A DNA stretch of 64,000 bases, from NCBI RefSeq assembly GCF_008728635.1, contig NZ_CP044285.1:2232001-2296000 (forward strand). The letters are read 5' to 3'. The notes below the pieces were generated by a model. That model saw only the letters and a list, made by a program, of their open reading frames with translations. It searched no databases and was not told the origin of the DNA. Source of the stretch: Hymenobacter baengnokdamensis. GTDB lineage: Bacteria > Bacteroidota > Bacteroidia > Cytophagales > Hymenobacteraceae. Shown here one piece after another: positions 16,741 through 24,697 of the stretch; within the stretch, counting starts at the first letter, position 1, and each line of letters opens with the position of its first letter. A program made the position numbers and the translations under genes.

Positions 16741-18198
16741 ATGAAAGTCAAGCTTATTCTGCCCGCGCTCACCGAGGCCACCAACCCGTACTGGCGGCCC
16801 ATCAAGTACTCGCTGTTTCCGCCGCTGGGGCTGGCCACGCTGGCTGCTTACCTGCCGCCCGACTGGGCCGTGGATATGCAGGACGAGCACGTCGAGCCGC
16901 TGCGCCTCGACGATGCGCCCGACCTGGTCGTCATCCAGGTGTACATCACCAACGCGTACCGGGCCTACGCGCTGGCCGACCACTACCGCGCCCGGGGTGC
17001 CTACGTGTGCCTGGGCGGCTTGCACGTAACGAGCCTGCCCGACGAGGCCGCGCCCCACGCCGATAGTATTTTTCTGGGGCCGGGCGAGGAGACGTTCCCG
17101 GCGTTTCTGGCCGACTGGCGGGCCGGCCGTGCCCGGCCGCGCTACGTATCGGGAGCGGGGCGCACGCTGGTGGGCGTGCCGCCCATTCGGCGCGACCTCA
17201 TCAAGCGCGAGCGCTACCTCGTGCCCAACTCGCTTGTGGTGACGCGCGGCTGCCCGCACCACTGCGATTTTTGCTATAAGGATGCCTTTTTTGCCGGTGG
17301 CAAGTCGTTTTATACCCAGACCGTGGACGACGCGCTGGCCGAGATAAACCGCCTGCCCGGCCGCCACCTCTACTTTCTCGACGACCACCTGCTGGGTAAC
17401 GTGCGCTTCGCGGCCGGCCTCTTCGAGGGAATGCGCGGCCTGGGCCGGCTGTTTCAGGGCGCAGCCACCGTCGATAGCATTCTGCGCGACAATGGCTTGC
17501 TGGAAAAGGCGGCGCAGGCAGGTTTGCGCAGCTTGTTCGTGGGCTTTGAGACGCTGAGCCCGGCGAATCTGAAAGCGAGCAACAAGCCCCAAAACCTGGG
17601 GCGCGACTACGCGGCGGCTATCCGCCGGCTGCACGACCTGGGCATTATGGTGAACGGCAGCTTCGTGTTTGGGCTCGACGACCGGCCCAGCGTGTTCGAC
17701 CGCACCGTGGAATGGGCAGTGAAGCAGGGGATTACCACCGCTACTTTCCACATTGCCACGCCCTATCCCGGCACGGCGCTTTTTCAGCAGATGGAAGCCC
17801 AGGGCCGCCTGCTGCACCGTCGCTGGAATGAGTATGACACCCGCACGGTGGTGTGCCGGCCGGGGCCACACCTCACTGCGCGCCAGCTCAAAAACGGCTA
17901 CGACCAGGCTTACCGCGACTTCTATTCCTGGACGAATATCACTCGGGCCAGTCTCGTGCACGACACCCTGCGCCACCAGCTCAAGCACTTCGCCTACGCC
18001 GGCGGCTGGAAAAAATTTGAGCCACTCTGGAATTTCGTCATCAAAACCCGCCACCTCGACGCCATGCGCCCGCTGCTCGAAGGCATCTTGAGCAAGGTGC
18101 GCGGCACTGATGAAAAAGCCAGGCCAGCGGTGGGGCCGATGCCGCCCACCGCCAGCGCCCCGCCGGAGATGCTGCTGAAGCTGCCGGTGCTGCCATGA
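16741..18198 (+). CDS. B12-binding domain radical SAM protein
   Basis: The 485-residue protein begins with a cobalamin-binding-like Rossmann domain (PPLGLATLAAYLPPDWAV, LVVIQVYITNAYRAYALAD, YVCLGGLHVTSLPDEAA, LGPGEETFPAFL; about residues 25-125) and continues with a radical SAM barrel whose cluster cysteines are C171, C175 and C178 in CPHHCDFC. The segments YFLDDHLLGN, LFVGFETLSPANLK and FVFGLDD are typical of the hopanoid/lipid-modifying and other B12 radical SAM groups. It lacks the usual DxHxxG cobalamin-ligand motif in its N-terminal domain, so B12 binding may be base-off or absent. Reaction and substrate are unknown. It sits between a DUF4173 membrane protein and a ferritin-like protein. 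Confidence 0.85.
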   Translation: MKVKLILPALTEATNPYWRPIKYSLFPPLGLATLAAYLPPDWAVDMQDEHVEPLRLDDAPDLVVIQVYITNAYRAYALADHYRARGAYVCLGGLHVTSLPDEAAPHADSIFLGPGEETFPAFLADWRAGRARPRYVSGAGRTLVGVPPIRRDLIKRERYLVPNSLVVTRGCPHHCDFCYKDAFFAGGKSFYTQTVDDALAEINRLPGRHLYFLDDHLLGNVRFAAGLFEGMRGLGRLFQGAATVDSILRDNGLLEKAAQAGLRSLFVGFETLSPANLKASNKPQNLGRDYAAAIRRLHDLGIMVNGSFVFGLDDRPSVFDRTVEWAVKQGITTATFHIATPYPGTALFQQMEAQGRLLHRRWNEYDTRTVVCRPGPHLTARQLKNGYDQAYRDFYSWTNITRASLVHDTLRHQLKHFAYAGGWKKFEPLWNFVIKTRHLDAMRPLLEGILSKVRGTDEKARPAVGPMPPTASAPPEMLLKLPVLP

Positions 18199-18306
18199 TT
18201 ACCTGCTAACGTTCAGGTTTAGCCTGCGAAGCATCTTGCCAGGGTAGTTTAGTATTAGTTTGCTGAGATAGCTAACCGTTTTTCTGAAGTTAACAAGCCA
18301 AACCCG

Positions 18307-18687
18307 ATGCCCAATCCCTTCCTTAAGCCTTTTTCGCTGTCTCAGTGGCTGTTGCATAGTATGTGCTGGACGGTAGGAGCCCTGATTGTCTGGCCACTCA
18401 TCTTCATGCTGCTTAGTCTTCTATGCAAGTCATTGAATCTAAATATTGGTACTGAAGCATCACTATTCTTTATTAGTTTTTGGCCCTCTCATCTGCTGGT
18501 ATGGTGGCAGGCAATAGATGGGGGTTCGCTTAGAATCAAGTTATCAAATGCGGACCCTAGAATGGTTAAAATGGCGGCAAATAGTTGGCTGGTTTTGTTG
18601 ACTTTGTTTCAAATGCTAGCACTATTAATTGGCATAGTGGGCACAACGCTGTCGCTCTTGTTTGCACAGTATGGTTTTATTAATTAA
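18307..18687 (+). CDS. Small membrane protein, unknown
   Basis: This 126-residue protein has about three hydrophobic segments (LLHSMCWTVGALIVWPLIFMLL, SLFFISFWPSHLLVWW, WLVLLTLFQMLALLIGIVG). No family is recognised. The base composition is clearly more AT-rich than the radical SAM gene before it and the ferritin-like gene after it. The ATG at 18307 is preceded by AT-rich sequence without a clear -7 box. It is 108 bases after the radical SAM gene and 26 bases before the next gene. Confidence 0.55.
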   Translation: MPNPFLKPFSLSQWLLHSMCWTVGALIVWPLIFMLLSLLCKSLNLNIGTEASLFFISFWPSHLLVWWQAIDGGSLRIKLSNADPRMVKMAANSWLVLLTLFQMLALLIGIVGTTLSLLFAQYGFIN

Positions 18688-18713
18688 AAAAAATATATAA
18701 TATAATAAATAAA

Positions 18714-19514
18714 ATGACTTTCCACGACATTAAAACCTATTTCCACGCCAACCGCAGTCGCTTTGCCGACCTGGCCTGGGACGACCCGCACCAGCTCGGC
18801 CCGGCCGAGCTGCGGGCCGTGCGCGCTTCCCTCCAGACGTTTCAGCGCGGCGAGGGCACCGGTGGCGCCCACCTTACCGCTCTGGCCGGGCAGGTCGGCG
18901 ATGCCGACTACGCGGCGGCCATGCAGCTTTACATTCAGGAAGAAGAAGGCCACGCGGCCCTGCTGGGCCGGTTTATGGACCGGCAAGGCATCCCGCGCCT
19001 GGAAAGGAACTGGCTGCACGCAGTTTTTCGGAGCCTGGGCCGGTCGCTGGGGCTGGTACATATGGTGCGCGTAATATTGACGGCCGAGGTAGTAGTCACC
19101 GTTTATTACCGCGCCCTGTTTAATGCCACGTACTCGGGGCTTTTGCAGCAGATTTGCCGCCGCATGCTGCTCGATAAGGAGCTGCACCTCGTCTTTCATT
19201 GCCTGGCCGTCCGGCAGCTGTCGCCCTGGCGCAACCGGCTGAGCGCCTGGCTCTGGCGGCAAGCCTACCGCGCGCTGCTGGCAGGCACGGCGCTGGTCGT
19301 GTACGCCACCAGCCGGCGCACGCTGCGGGCCGGCGGCTACGGCCTGCTGAGCTTCTGCGCGGCGATTGCCGACGAGTATGCCCGCGTCGAGCAGATGCAG
19401 CGGCCCACCGGCCTGCTGGCCATGCGCGGCGGGGCCGCGCCGGCGGCCGGCCCGCCGACTGAGCTGGTCGGCGCCTGGCAGTGGCCGGCGCCGCTGGTAC
19501 GCTCGACCCGGTAG
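18714..19514 (+). CDS. Ferritin-like diiron-type protein, unknown function
   Basis: The 266-residue protein shows two helix motifs expected of a ferritin-like metal site: QEEEGHAALLGRF (E-x-x-H, about residues 78-90) and LLDKELHLVFH (about 152-162), with LTAEVVVTVYYRAL between them. This layout fits the ferritin-like superfamily, which uses a di-iron or iron-manganese centre for oxidation chemistry. The C-terminal part contains a hydrophobic, possibly membrane-associated region (YRALLAGTALVVYATS) and a low-complexity end. It follows a radical SAM gene with only a small membrane protein between them, suggesting two metalloenzymes acting in one pathway. Substrate unknown. Confidence 0.65.
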   Translation: MTFHDIKTYFHANRSRFADLAWDDPHQLGPAELRAVRASLQTFQRGEGTGGAHLTALAGQVGDADYAAAMQLYIQEEEGHAALLGRFMDRQGIPRLERNWLHAVFRSLGRSLGLVHMVRVILTAEVVVTVYYRALFNATYSGLLQQICRRMLLDKELHLVFHCLAVRQLSPWRNRLSAWLWRQAYRALLAGTALVVYATSRRTLRAGGYGLLSFCAAIADEYARVEQMQRPTGLLAMRGGAAPAAGPPTELVGAWQWPAPLVRSTR

Positions 19515-19887
19515 GCAGCAGGCAGCATCGCAAAAGATAAGCATGCCTAATACCCTGCTACCACAAGGGCCGCCGGGCAACCAGAGTAGTTTTCAAATTC
19601 GGGTACCGGGCGGGCTGCTGGCCACACTGTACCCGGACCGGAAATTTGCGCTAAATTTAATTAAACTGCTAATTTTTTATCCTATGCGAAACTGGTAAAA
19701 GGACAAAAACCAACGGGACGTTTGAAACCTGCTTGTGGGCACCAGGTAACTTTTGCCTGGTTTATTCGTCAAACAATTGCAACTTCAGTTCAACTAGGGA
19801 TAGTTGAGTTTCGGCTACCCCGTTGGCTCAAAAATTTGCTACTGCGCGCTTCGCCAGTATCTTGCCTGCGCTTCAACGCCCTGCCCC
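19515..19887. other. Intergenic region, 373 bases
   Basis: A 51-codon frame starting at 19543 (MPNTLLPQGPPGNQ) is open but has no recognised similarity or promoter; no repeats or hairpins stand out. TATCTTG at about 19858 is a weak -7-like sequence for the next gene. Confidence 0.4.
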
Positions 19888-20319
19888 ATGCCCCGCTCTT
19901 CCGCCACCCTGCCCCTTGCCAAGCGCCTTTCCCGGGTGGGGCGGGCTATTGGCGCGTTGCAGCTGTTTAAAGAAACGCTGACCATTGTGCTGCTGGGTCT
20001 GCCGCTGCTCTGGCAGCAGCCGCTGCTGGCTCCGGCGGCCCTGCCGGGGCTGGTGCTCTACCTGGCGCGCTGGGTGATGGTGCTGGGCCGGATGCGGCGG
20101 CGGGCGGCCGCCCTCATCTGGGGGTTCACGTTTGTGGATGAGCTGTGGGGCCTGAGCCTGTACCTGCACGCCTACGATGCGCCCACCGCCCGGCAGCTGC
20201 GTTATCTGGATTGGAGCTACGGCCTGGGGCTGGCCTGCACGCTGGCCGGGCTGCTCGAAATCGGCTACCGCTACTATCGGGAGCGAATTGGCCGGCGGGC
20301 ACTGATGCGCACGGCTTAG
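19888..20319 (+). CDS. Small membrane protein, unknown
   Basis: A 143-residue protein with two to four hydrophobic segments (LTIVLLGLPLLWQQPLLAPAAL, LPGLVLYLARWVMVLG, LDWSYGLGLACTLAGLLEI) and strongly basic connecting loops (GRMRRRAAAL, YRYYRERIGRRALMR). ATG 19888 was preferred to the longer frame from 19804 because the extra residues look non-coding. No family is recognised. It is followed after 51 bases by the penicillin-binding protein gene, which has its own -7 box, so cotranscription is uncertain. Confidence 0.55.
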   Translation: MPRSSATLPLAKRLSRVGRAIGALQLFKETLTIVLLGLPLLWQQPLLAPAALPGLVLYLARWVMVLGRMRRRAAALIWGFTFVDELWGLSLYLHAYDAPTARQLRYLDWSYGLGLACTLAGLLEIGYRYYRERIGRRALMRTA

Positions 20320-20335
20320 CGTTGCGGCTGGCTGG

Positions 20336-20343
20336 TATCTTTG
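20336..20343 (+). promoter_or_regulatory. -7 box before the penicillin-binding protein gene
   Basis: TATCTTTG matches TAnnTTTG exactly and lies 27 bases before the ATG at 20371. No clear -33 TTG at the right distance. Confidence 0.4.
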
Positions 20344-20370
20344 CCTTTCCCTGCCCCTGATTTGCCGTTC

Positions 20371-22773
20371 ATGGCCGACGAAACTATTCCGCCTGCTGCC
20401 CCCGATTCTCTACCCGCCCGCCCTTCGGGCGCTTCTCGTAAGCGCCCCGGTCGGGGCACGCGCCGCCTGGTGCGCATTGCCTGGACCATCTTTTTTATCA
20501 GCGCAGGCTTTTTTCTGGTGTATCCGCTGCTGGTGCGCAGCAATTTTCTGTTCTTGTTTGGCAAGTCGCCGAGCCTCGAAGAATTAGAAAACCCCAAGGT
20601 GGAGCAGGCATCCGAGGTGTTCACTTCCGATGGCGTGCTCATCGGCCGCTACTTCCGCGAAAACCGCTCGCCGGTGCCGCTCAATCAGATTTCGCCCTGG
20701 CTGGTGAAGGCCCTCATTGCCACCGAGGACGCCCGCTACTACCAGCATTCGGGCATCGATGCGCCCTCGCTGGTATCGACTTTTTACTATGGTTTGCGGG
20801 GCGATAAGCGCGGCGGCTCTACTATCAGCCAGCAGCTGGCCAAGAACTTATACAAAACCCGGCGCGGCGAAAGCCAGGGTGGCCTCAGCCACATTCCGGG
20901 CGTGGGCACGGTAGTGGCCAAAACCAAGGAGTGGCTTACGGCCGTGGAGCTGGAGCGCCGCTACACCAAGGAAGAGATTCTGCGGATGTACCTCAACACC
21001 GTGGAGTACGGCTCCAACGCCTTCGGTATTAAGGTAGCGGCCAAGACGTTTTTCAGCACCACGCCCGATAGTCTGACGCCCGTGCAGGCAGCCACGCTTA
21101 TCGGGGTGCTGAATAACCCCACCGCCTTCAATCCGCGCTTTCACCCGGCCGCTTCGCGCCACCGGCGCAATGTGGTGCTGCAGCGTATGGGCCAGGCCGG
21201 CGACCTGAAGCCCGCCGAAGTGAAGGCCCTGCAGGCCGAGCCTATTGTGCTTGACTATCAGATTGAAAAGCACGTCGATGGCCCCGATACGTATTTTCGC
21301 GGGGCCATCAGCCAGGCCGTGAATCACTGGTGCGAGGCCCACGGCTACGACATGTACCGCGATGGCCTGCGCATTTATACCACCATCGACTCGCGCATGC
21401 AGGACCACGCCGAGCAGGCCGTGCACCAGCGGATGAAAATGCTGCAGCAGCAGTTTGATAACTTCTGGCGCAACAAGGGCCAGAACCCGTGGGTAGATGA
21501 GGAAGGCCACGAAATCCCCGACTTCATCGAAACCCAGATGCGGCGCACCCAGAGCTACAAGGCCCTGGCCGCCCGCTACCACGGCCAGCCCGCCCGCCTC
21601 GATTCGGCCCTGCACGCCAAGCGGCCGATGAAGGTATTTACCTGGAAAAAAACCGACGGCGATACCACGCTGGTACTGTCGCCGCTCGATTCGCTGGCCT
21701 ATTACAAGCATTTTCTGCAAGCCGGCATGATGACGATGGACCCCTTCACGGGCTCCATCAAGGCCTGGGTAGGCGGACTGGATTATCGCTTCTTCCAGTA
21801 CGACCACGTGAAGCAAGGCAAGCGCCAGGCCGGCTCCACGTTCAAGCCTTTCGTGTACCTCACGGCGCTGGATAACGGCTACTCGCCCTGCGACCGCATC
21901 CGCGACCAGCGCGTGACGATAAAGTACATCGAAAACGGCAAGCCCATGGAGTGGCAGCCCGATAACGTGACGCGCGAATATACCGGAATCAATATGACGC
22001 TGCGCTCAGCCATGGCCCGCTCGGTAAATTCCGTCACGGCCCAGCTCACCGAAAAGGTAGGCTGGGGCAGGGTGGCCGACTACGCGCATAAAGTGGGCAT
22101 TACCAGTCCGCTGCTGCCGGTGCCCAGCATCGGTCTGGGCTCGGCCGGCGACGTGAGTGTGTATGAGATGGTGGACGCCTACGCTACCTTTCTCAACAAC
22201 GGCTTCCGCTCCGAGCCGCGCATTATTACCCGCATCGAGGACCGCAACGGCAACGTCATCCAGCAGTTCGACCCCGTGCAGAAGCGCGCCATCTCGCCCG
22301 AAACGGCCTGGCTGATGACCTACATGCTGCGCGGCGGCATGGAGGAGCCGGGCGGTACCTCGCAGAGCCTCTGGGACTTCCAGGACCTCTGGCGCAAAGA
22401 CAACCAGATTGGCGGCAAAACCGGCACCACCTCCAACTACTCCGACGGCTGGTACATGGGCCTCACCAAGGACCTCGTGAGCGGCGTGTGGGTGGGCGGA
22501 GAAGACCGCAGCATCCACTTCTTCCGCTCGCAGCAGGGCGAGGGCGGCCGCATGGCGCTGCCCATCTTCGGCCGCTACATGGAAACGATTTACAAGGATA
22601 AAAGCCTGAACTACGACTACGGCCCCTTCCCTAAGCCGCCCTCCAAAATCAACCGCAAGTACGTGTGCTACACCGAATACGAGCCGCGCCACCGCGAGGC
22701 GGCCAAGGATACCGTAGCGGCCGATAATCTATTGGAGCAGCTGAACGGGGGCGGGAAGGATAGCGTGCGTTAG
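20371..22773 (+). CDS. mrcA: Class A penicillin-binding protein (PBP1a-like)
   Basis: This 800-residue bifunctional enzyme builds peptidoglycan: an N-terminal transglycosylase polymerises glycan strands and a C-terminal transpeptidase crosslinks them. After a basic proline-rich cytoplasmic tail and one membrane anchor (WTIFFISAGFFLVYPLL, about residues 38-54) the GT51 domain shows the catalytic E119 in ATEDARYYQHSGID and GGSTISQQLAKNLY. The transpeptidase has S489-x-x-K492 (GSTFK), S551-x-N553 (SVN) and K683-T-G. Start ATG 20371 matches the anchor position; the longer frame begins with TTG. The symbol is used for the family; which of several class A enzymes this is cannot be told. Confidence 0.93.
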   Translation: MADETIPPAAPDSLPARPSGASRKRPGRGTRRLVRIAWTIFFISAGFFLVYPLLVRSNFLFLFGKSPSLEELENPKVEQASEVFTSDGVLIGRYFRENRSPVPLNQISPWLVKALIATEDARYYQHSGIDAPSLVSTFYYGLRGDKRGGSTISQQLAKNLYKTRRGESQGGLSHIPGVGTVVAKTKEWLTAVELERRYTKEEILRMYLNTVEYGSNAFGIKVAAKTFFSTTPDSLTPVQAATLIGVLNNPTAFNPRFHPAASRHRRNVVLQRMGQAGDLKPAEVKALQAEPIVLDYQIEKHVDGPDTYFRGAISQAVNHWCEAHGYDMYRDGLRIYTTIDSRMQDHAEQAVHQRMKMLQQQFDNFWRNKGQNPWVDEEGHEIPDFIETQMRRTQSYKALAARYHGQPARLDSALHAKRPMKVFTWKKTDGDTTLVLSPLDSLAYYKHFLQAGMMTMDPFTGSIKAWVGGLDYRFFQYDHVKQGKRQAGSTFKPFVYLTALDNGYSPCDRIRDQRVTIKYIENGKPMEWQPDNVTREYTGINMTLRSAMARSVNSVTAQLTEKVGWGRVADYAHKVGITSPLLPVPSIGLGSAGDVSVYEMVDAYATFLNNGFRSEPRIITRIEDRNGNVIQQFDPVQKRAISPETAWLMTYMLRGGMEEPGGTSQSLWDFQDLWRKDNQIGGKTGTTSNYSDGWYMGLTKDLVSGVWVGGEDRSIHFFRSQQGEGGRMALPIFGRYMETIYKDKSLNYDYGPFPKPPSKINRKYVCYTEYEPRHREAAKDTVAADNLLEQLNGGGKDSVR

Positions 22774-22777
22774 GAAA

Positions 22778-23413
22778 TTACTGAATTTCTACTGTCCATA
22801 ATTCTGCTGGTAGTTCCAACTCCTTGGCCAGAGCGCGTAAAGTATTGCGGTAACCATTATTATGCTTCGACCGGGCAAGCTCGCTTCTAAATAATTTCAG
22901 GGCGCTGTCTTGGTAACCAGCGCAAAACATTGCGTGAATCTGGGCAGGAGGACAATCAGATTGATAACCTGCGACCAATACGGAATAAATATCTACCTTA
23001 CTATTTATTGCTGCTAAGTACGGGTGAACATATTGATTAAAATCATCGACTAGTTGAGCGAAGAGTTCTGTTGTATTTAAGCCAGGCGTTAGCCTAAACC
23101 AATTATCGCTTTGCTTGTCAGCGAGTCGGCCAATGCGCTTACGTACTACACAAGCTGGCTCTTGAAACTTTGGTCCCGTGTCTCGGCTACATAACCAATA
23201 TTCAACTTCCGGTAGGTAAAGGCCTACGTTAACCGTAAAAGATAATTCAGCAACCGAATTGTACTGAGACTTTTGAAACTGTACAATTTTACCCCATCCT
23301 TCGGAATTGTAATAGCGAAAATTATTCCCCGATTTTTTATAGCCCATTGCTTTAAATCCAGGCCATAGCACAGTTCTTATTAAATCGTTGAAAGTTGCGT
23401 GGAGGTCAGCCAT
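22778..23413 (-). CDS. DUF4304 domain protein
   Basis: The 211-residue protein carries the DUF4304 domain in its first 140 residues (DLIRTVLWPGFKAMGYKKSGNNFRYYN, KIVQFQKSQYNSVAELSFTVNVGLY). No signal peptide or membrane segment is present, so it is probably cytoplasmic. The C-terminal 70 residues form a helical region (CAGYQDSALKLFRSELARSKHNNGYRNTLRALAKELE). DUF4304 has no known function; members are often found in variable neighbourhoods. The gene is clearly AT-richer than its surroundings and ends only 4 bases from the convergent penicillin-binding protein gene. Confidence 0.8.
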   Translation of the reverse strand: MADLHATFNDLIRTVLWPGFKAMGYKKSGNNFRYYNSEGWGKIVQFQKSQYNSVAELSFTVNVGLYLPEVEYWLCSRDTGPKFQEPACVVRKRIGRLADKQSDNWFRLTPGLNTTELFAQLVDDFNQYVHPYLAAINSKVDIYSVLVAGYQSDCPPAQIHAMFCAGYQDSALKLFRSELARSKHNNGYRNTLRALAKELELPAELWTVEIQ

Positions 23414-23439
23414 ACTTTATCAAGTTACACGCTCAATTT

Positions 23440-23478
23440 AAAAGCGCCCGGCCTGCACACAGGTATAGCTCGGGCGTA
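23440..23478 (-). terminator. Possible terminator of the DUF2625 gene
   Basis: A short GC hairpin (CGCCCG at 23445-23450 with CGGGCG at 23471-23476) is followed on the minus strand by a T-rich run (TTTTAAATT). Its first 20 bases nearly repeat those of the hairpin at 24358. Confidence 0.4.
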
Positions 23479-23579
23479 AAACTGCATCAAAGCGCCACCC
23501 GCGCTACCATAGTGGTCGACAAGTTATTAAAGCAGTTGCAGCACTGGGGAAAAACAATGTGTGCTAAGGCTAGCCAAAT

Positions 23580-24326
23580 TCAGTGGTCTAATTGACGTTG
23601 CATATCCTGGCCGAAGGTCCATAGCTCAGCAATAGGCACTACGCCTCGCTTGTCCTTAGCTACGTTCTTTCCTTCTTTGGTAAATAGAAAAGGATAGCAG
23701 GTAAATCCTTGGTTACCAGTTATATTAGGTGTTTCCTGCTCCCAGCCTTTCCAGCGCAGATTTTTATAATAGCTGGCTAAGTCGCCGGAAAAGCAGAAAA
23801 TCAAAAAGTCGGAGTAGGTTTTATTGGTAGCTTCCCACCGCAGACTATCCGGCGCGAAGTAAAATATTTTTCCGATAGATTCCGGGCCGAAAGCACCGCC
23901 ATTGATAGCGTAGAAGCCGCCCAACACATCGTCAGCAACCAGCAAAAATCCTTGCTGTTTGTTTTTGTTCCAGCCCATCAGGTCGCGGTCCATAGCTGGG
24001 CAACCGGAACCCAGAATGCGGAGCCAACCATTATCCACCAGAATACCGCCCGTCTCATAAACGATAGCGCCCATCGGTGACCTGGTAGTAACCTGGGCAG
24101 CGAGCAAAGCGCTATCCGCACGGGCTGGTGTTTTTGGTAAAATCTGAACCTTGTTCTTAGCGTGCTTAATCCAGTCAATTACCAACTCCCAGCCAGGCTC
24201 TTGTTTATTAATAAGTTCGGACAACGTACGTTTAGGCATTTGCTGAGCATAGGCTGGCAAAGCGTAGCTAACGCACAGAAATCCAGCAAGCGCAATTTGG
24301 AGCAGCCGCGAAATAATGGTTGACAT
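23580..24326 (-). CDS. DUF2625 domain secreted protein
   Basis: The 248-residue protein has a signal peptide (MSTIISRLLQIALAGFLCVSYALPAYAQQ) and the DUF2625 domain over the rest (RTLSELINKQEPGWELVIDW, GAIVYETGGILVDNGWLRILGSG, GFLLVADDVLGGFYAINGGAFG, IFYFAPDSLRWE). The family has no assigned function. Start ATG 24326 agrees with the signal peptide and is preceded after 5 bases by TAGCTTTG, an exact -7 box. The gene is AT-richer than the surrounding DNA, like the DUF4304 gene beside it. Export would place it in the periplasm or outside. Confidence 0.82.
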   Translation of the reverse strand: MSTIISRLLQIALAGFLCVSYALPAYAQQMPKRTLSELINKQEPGWELVIDWIKHAKNKVQILPKTPARADSALLAAQVTTRSPMGAIVYETGGILVDNGWLRILGSGCPAMDRDLMGWNKNKQQGFLLVADDVLGGFYAINGGAFGPESIGKIFYFAPDSLRWEATNKTYSDFLIFCFSGDLASYYKNLRWKGWEQETPNITGNQGFTCYPFLFTKEGKNVAKDKRGVVPIAELWTFGQDMQRQLDH

Positions 24327-24331
24327 GCCAA

Positions 24332-24339
24332 CAAAGCTA
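24332..24339 (-). promoter_or_regulatory. -7 box of the DUF2625 gene, 5 bases before the start
   Basis: TAGCTTTG on the minus strand matches TAnnTTTG and ends 5 bases before the ATG at 24326. Confidence 0.4.
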
Positions 24340-24357
24340 TTCAATGAGAATATAATT

Positions 24358-24396
24358 AAAAGCGCCCGGCCCGCACATACGTGCAGACCGGGCGCT
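24358..24396 (-). terminator. Terminator of the small lipoprotein gene
   Basis: AGCGCCCGG (24361-24369) pairs with CCGGGCGCT (24388-24396), with a further inner GCAC/GTGC pairing; on the minus strand TTTTAATTA follows. Confidence 0.7.
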
Positions 24397-24420
24397 CTTC
24401 GTAAAAAACGCAGCTGAAAG

Positions 24421-24567
24421 CTACTGGCGCTCGACCGCCGTGGCGGTACTGGCCGTAACCGGCGCGGCGGCCGATTTGGCCGAGGTGTAGGCGGGGCAGG
24501 TCTGGCGGTTGCAGGCGCCGAGGCCGAGGGTGGCGGCCCCAACGGCGAGGATAAGGAGCTTTTTCAT
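24421..24567 (-). CDS. Small lipoprotein
   Basis: The 48-residue product starts with a lipoprotein signal (MKKLLILAVGAATLGLGAC); the lipobox LGAC puts the modified cysteine at residue 19. The mature part is only about 30 residues (CNRQTCPAYTSAKSAAAPVT) with a second cysteine and an Ala/Ser/Thr-rich end. Similar very short lipoproteins are common in Hymenobacter-like genomes. It has its own terminator and a near-consensus box (TACCTTTT) directly before the start. Function unknown. Confidence 0.7.
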   Translation of the reverse strand: MKKLLILAVGAATLGLGACNRQTCPAYTSAKSAAAPVTASTATAVERQ

Positions 24568-24697
24568 AAAAAGGTAGTAGTTGACGAAGACGCAGTTAGG
24601 CTTCAAAGATACGAGTGGCGGGCGGTTGCCAGGTAGGCCCAGGCAAGTTTTCTAAAAATAGTACTTTTCAGCCTGGGCAACTTCCTAAACGCTTGAT

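Noticed and set aside
16363..18054. 563-residue open frame opposite the DUF4173 and radical SAM genes
   Set aside because: It is an antisense shadow of two well-supported genes; the product is His/Gly/Val-rich without a recognisable domain.
24637..24678. Hairpin GCCCAGGC/GCCTGGGC after arginine decarboxylase
   Set aside because: The 8-bp arms flank a long loop and no clear T-run directly follows, so it was not called as a terminator.
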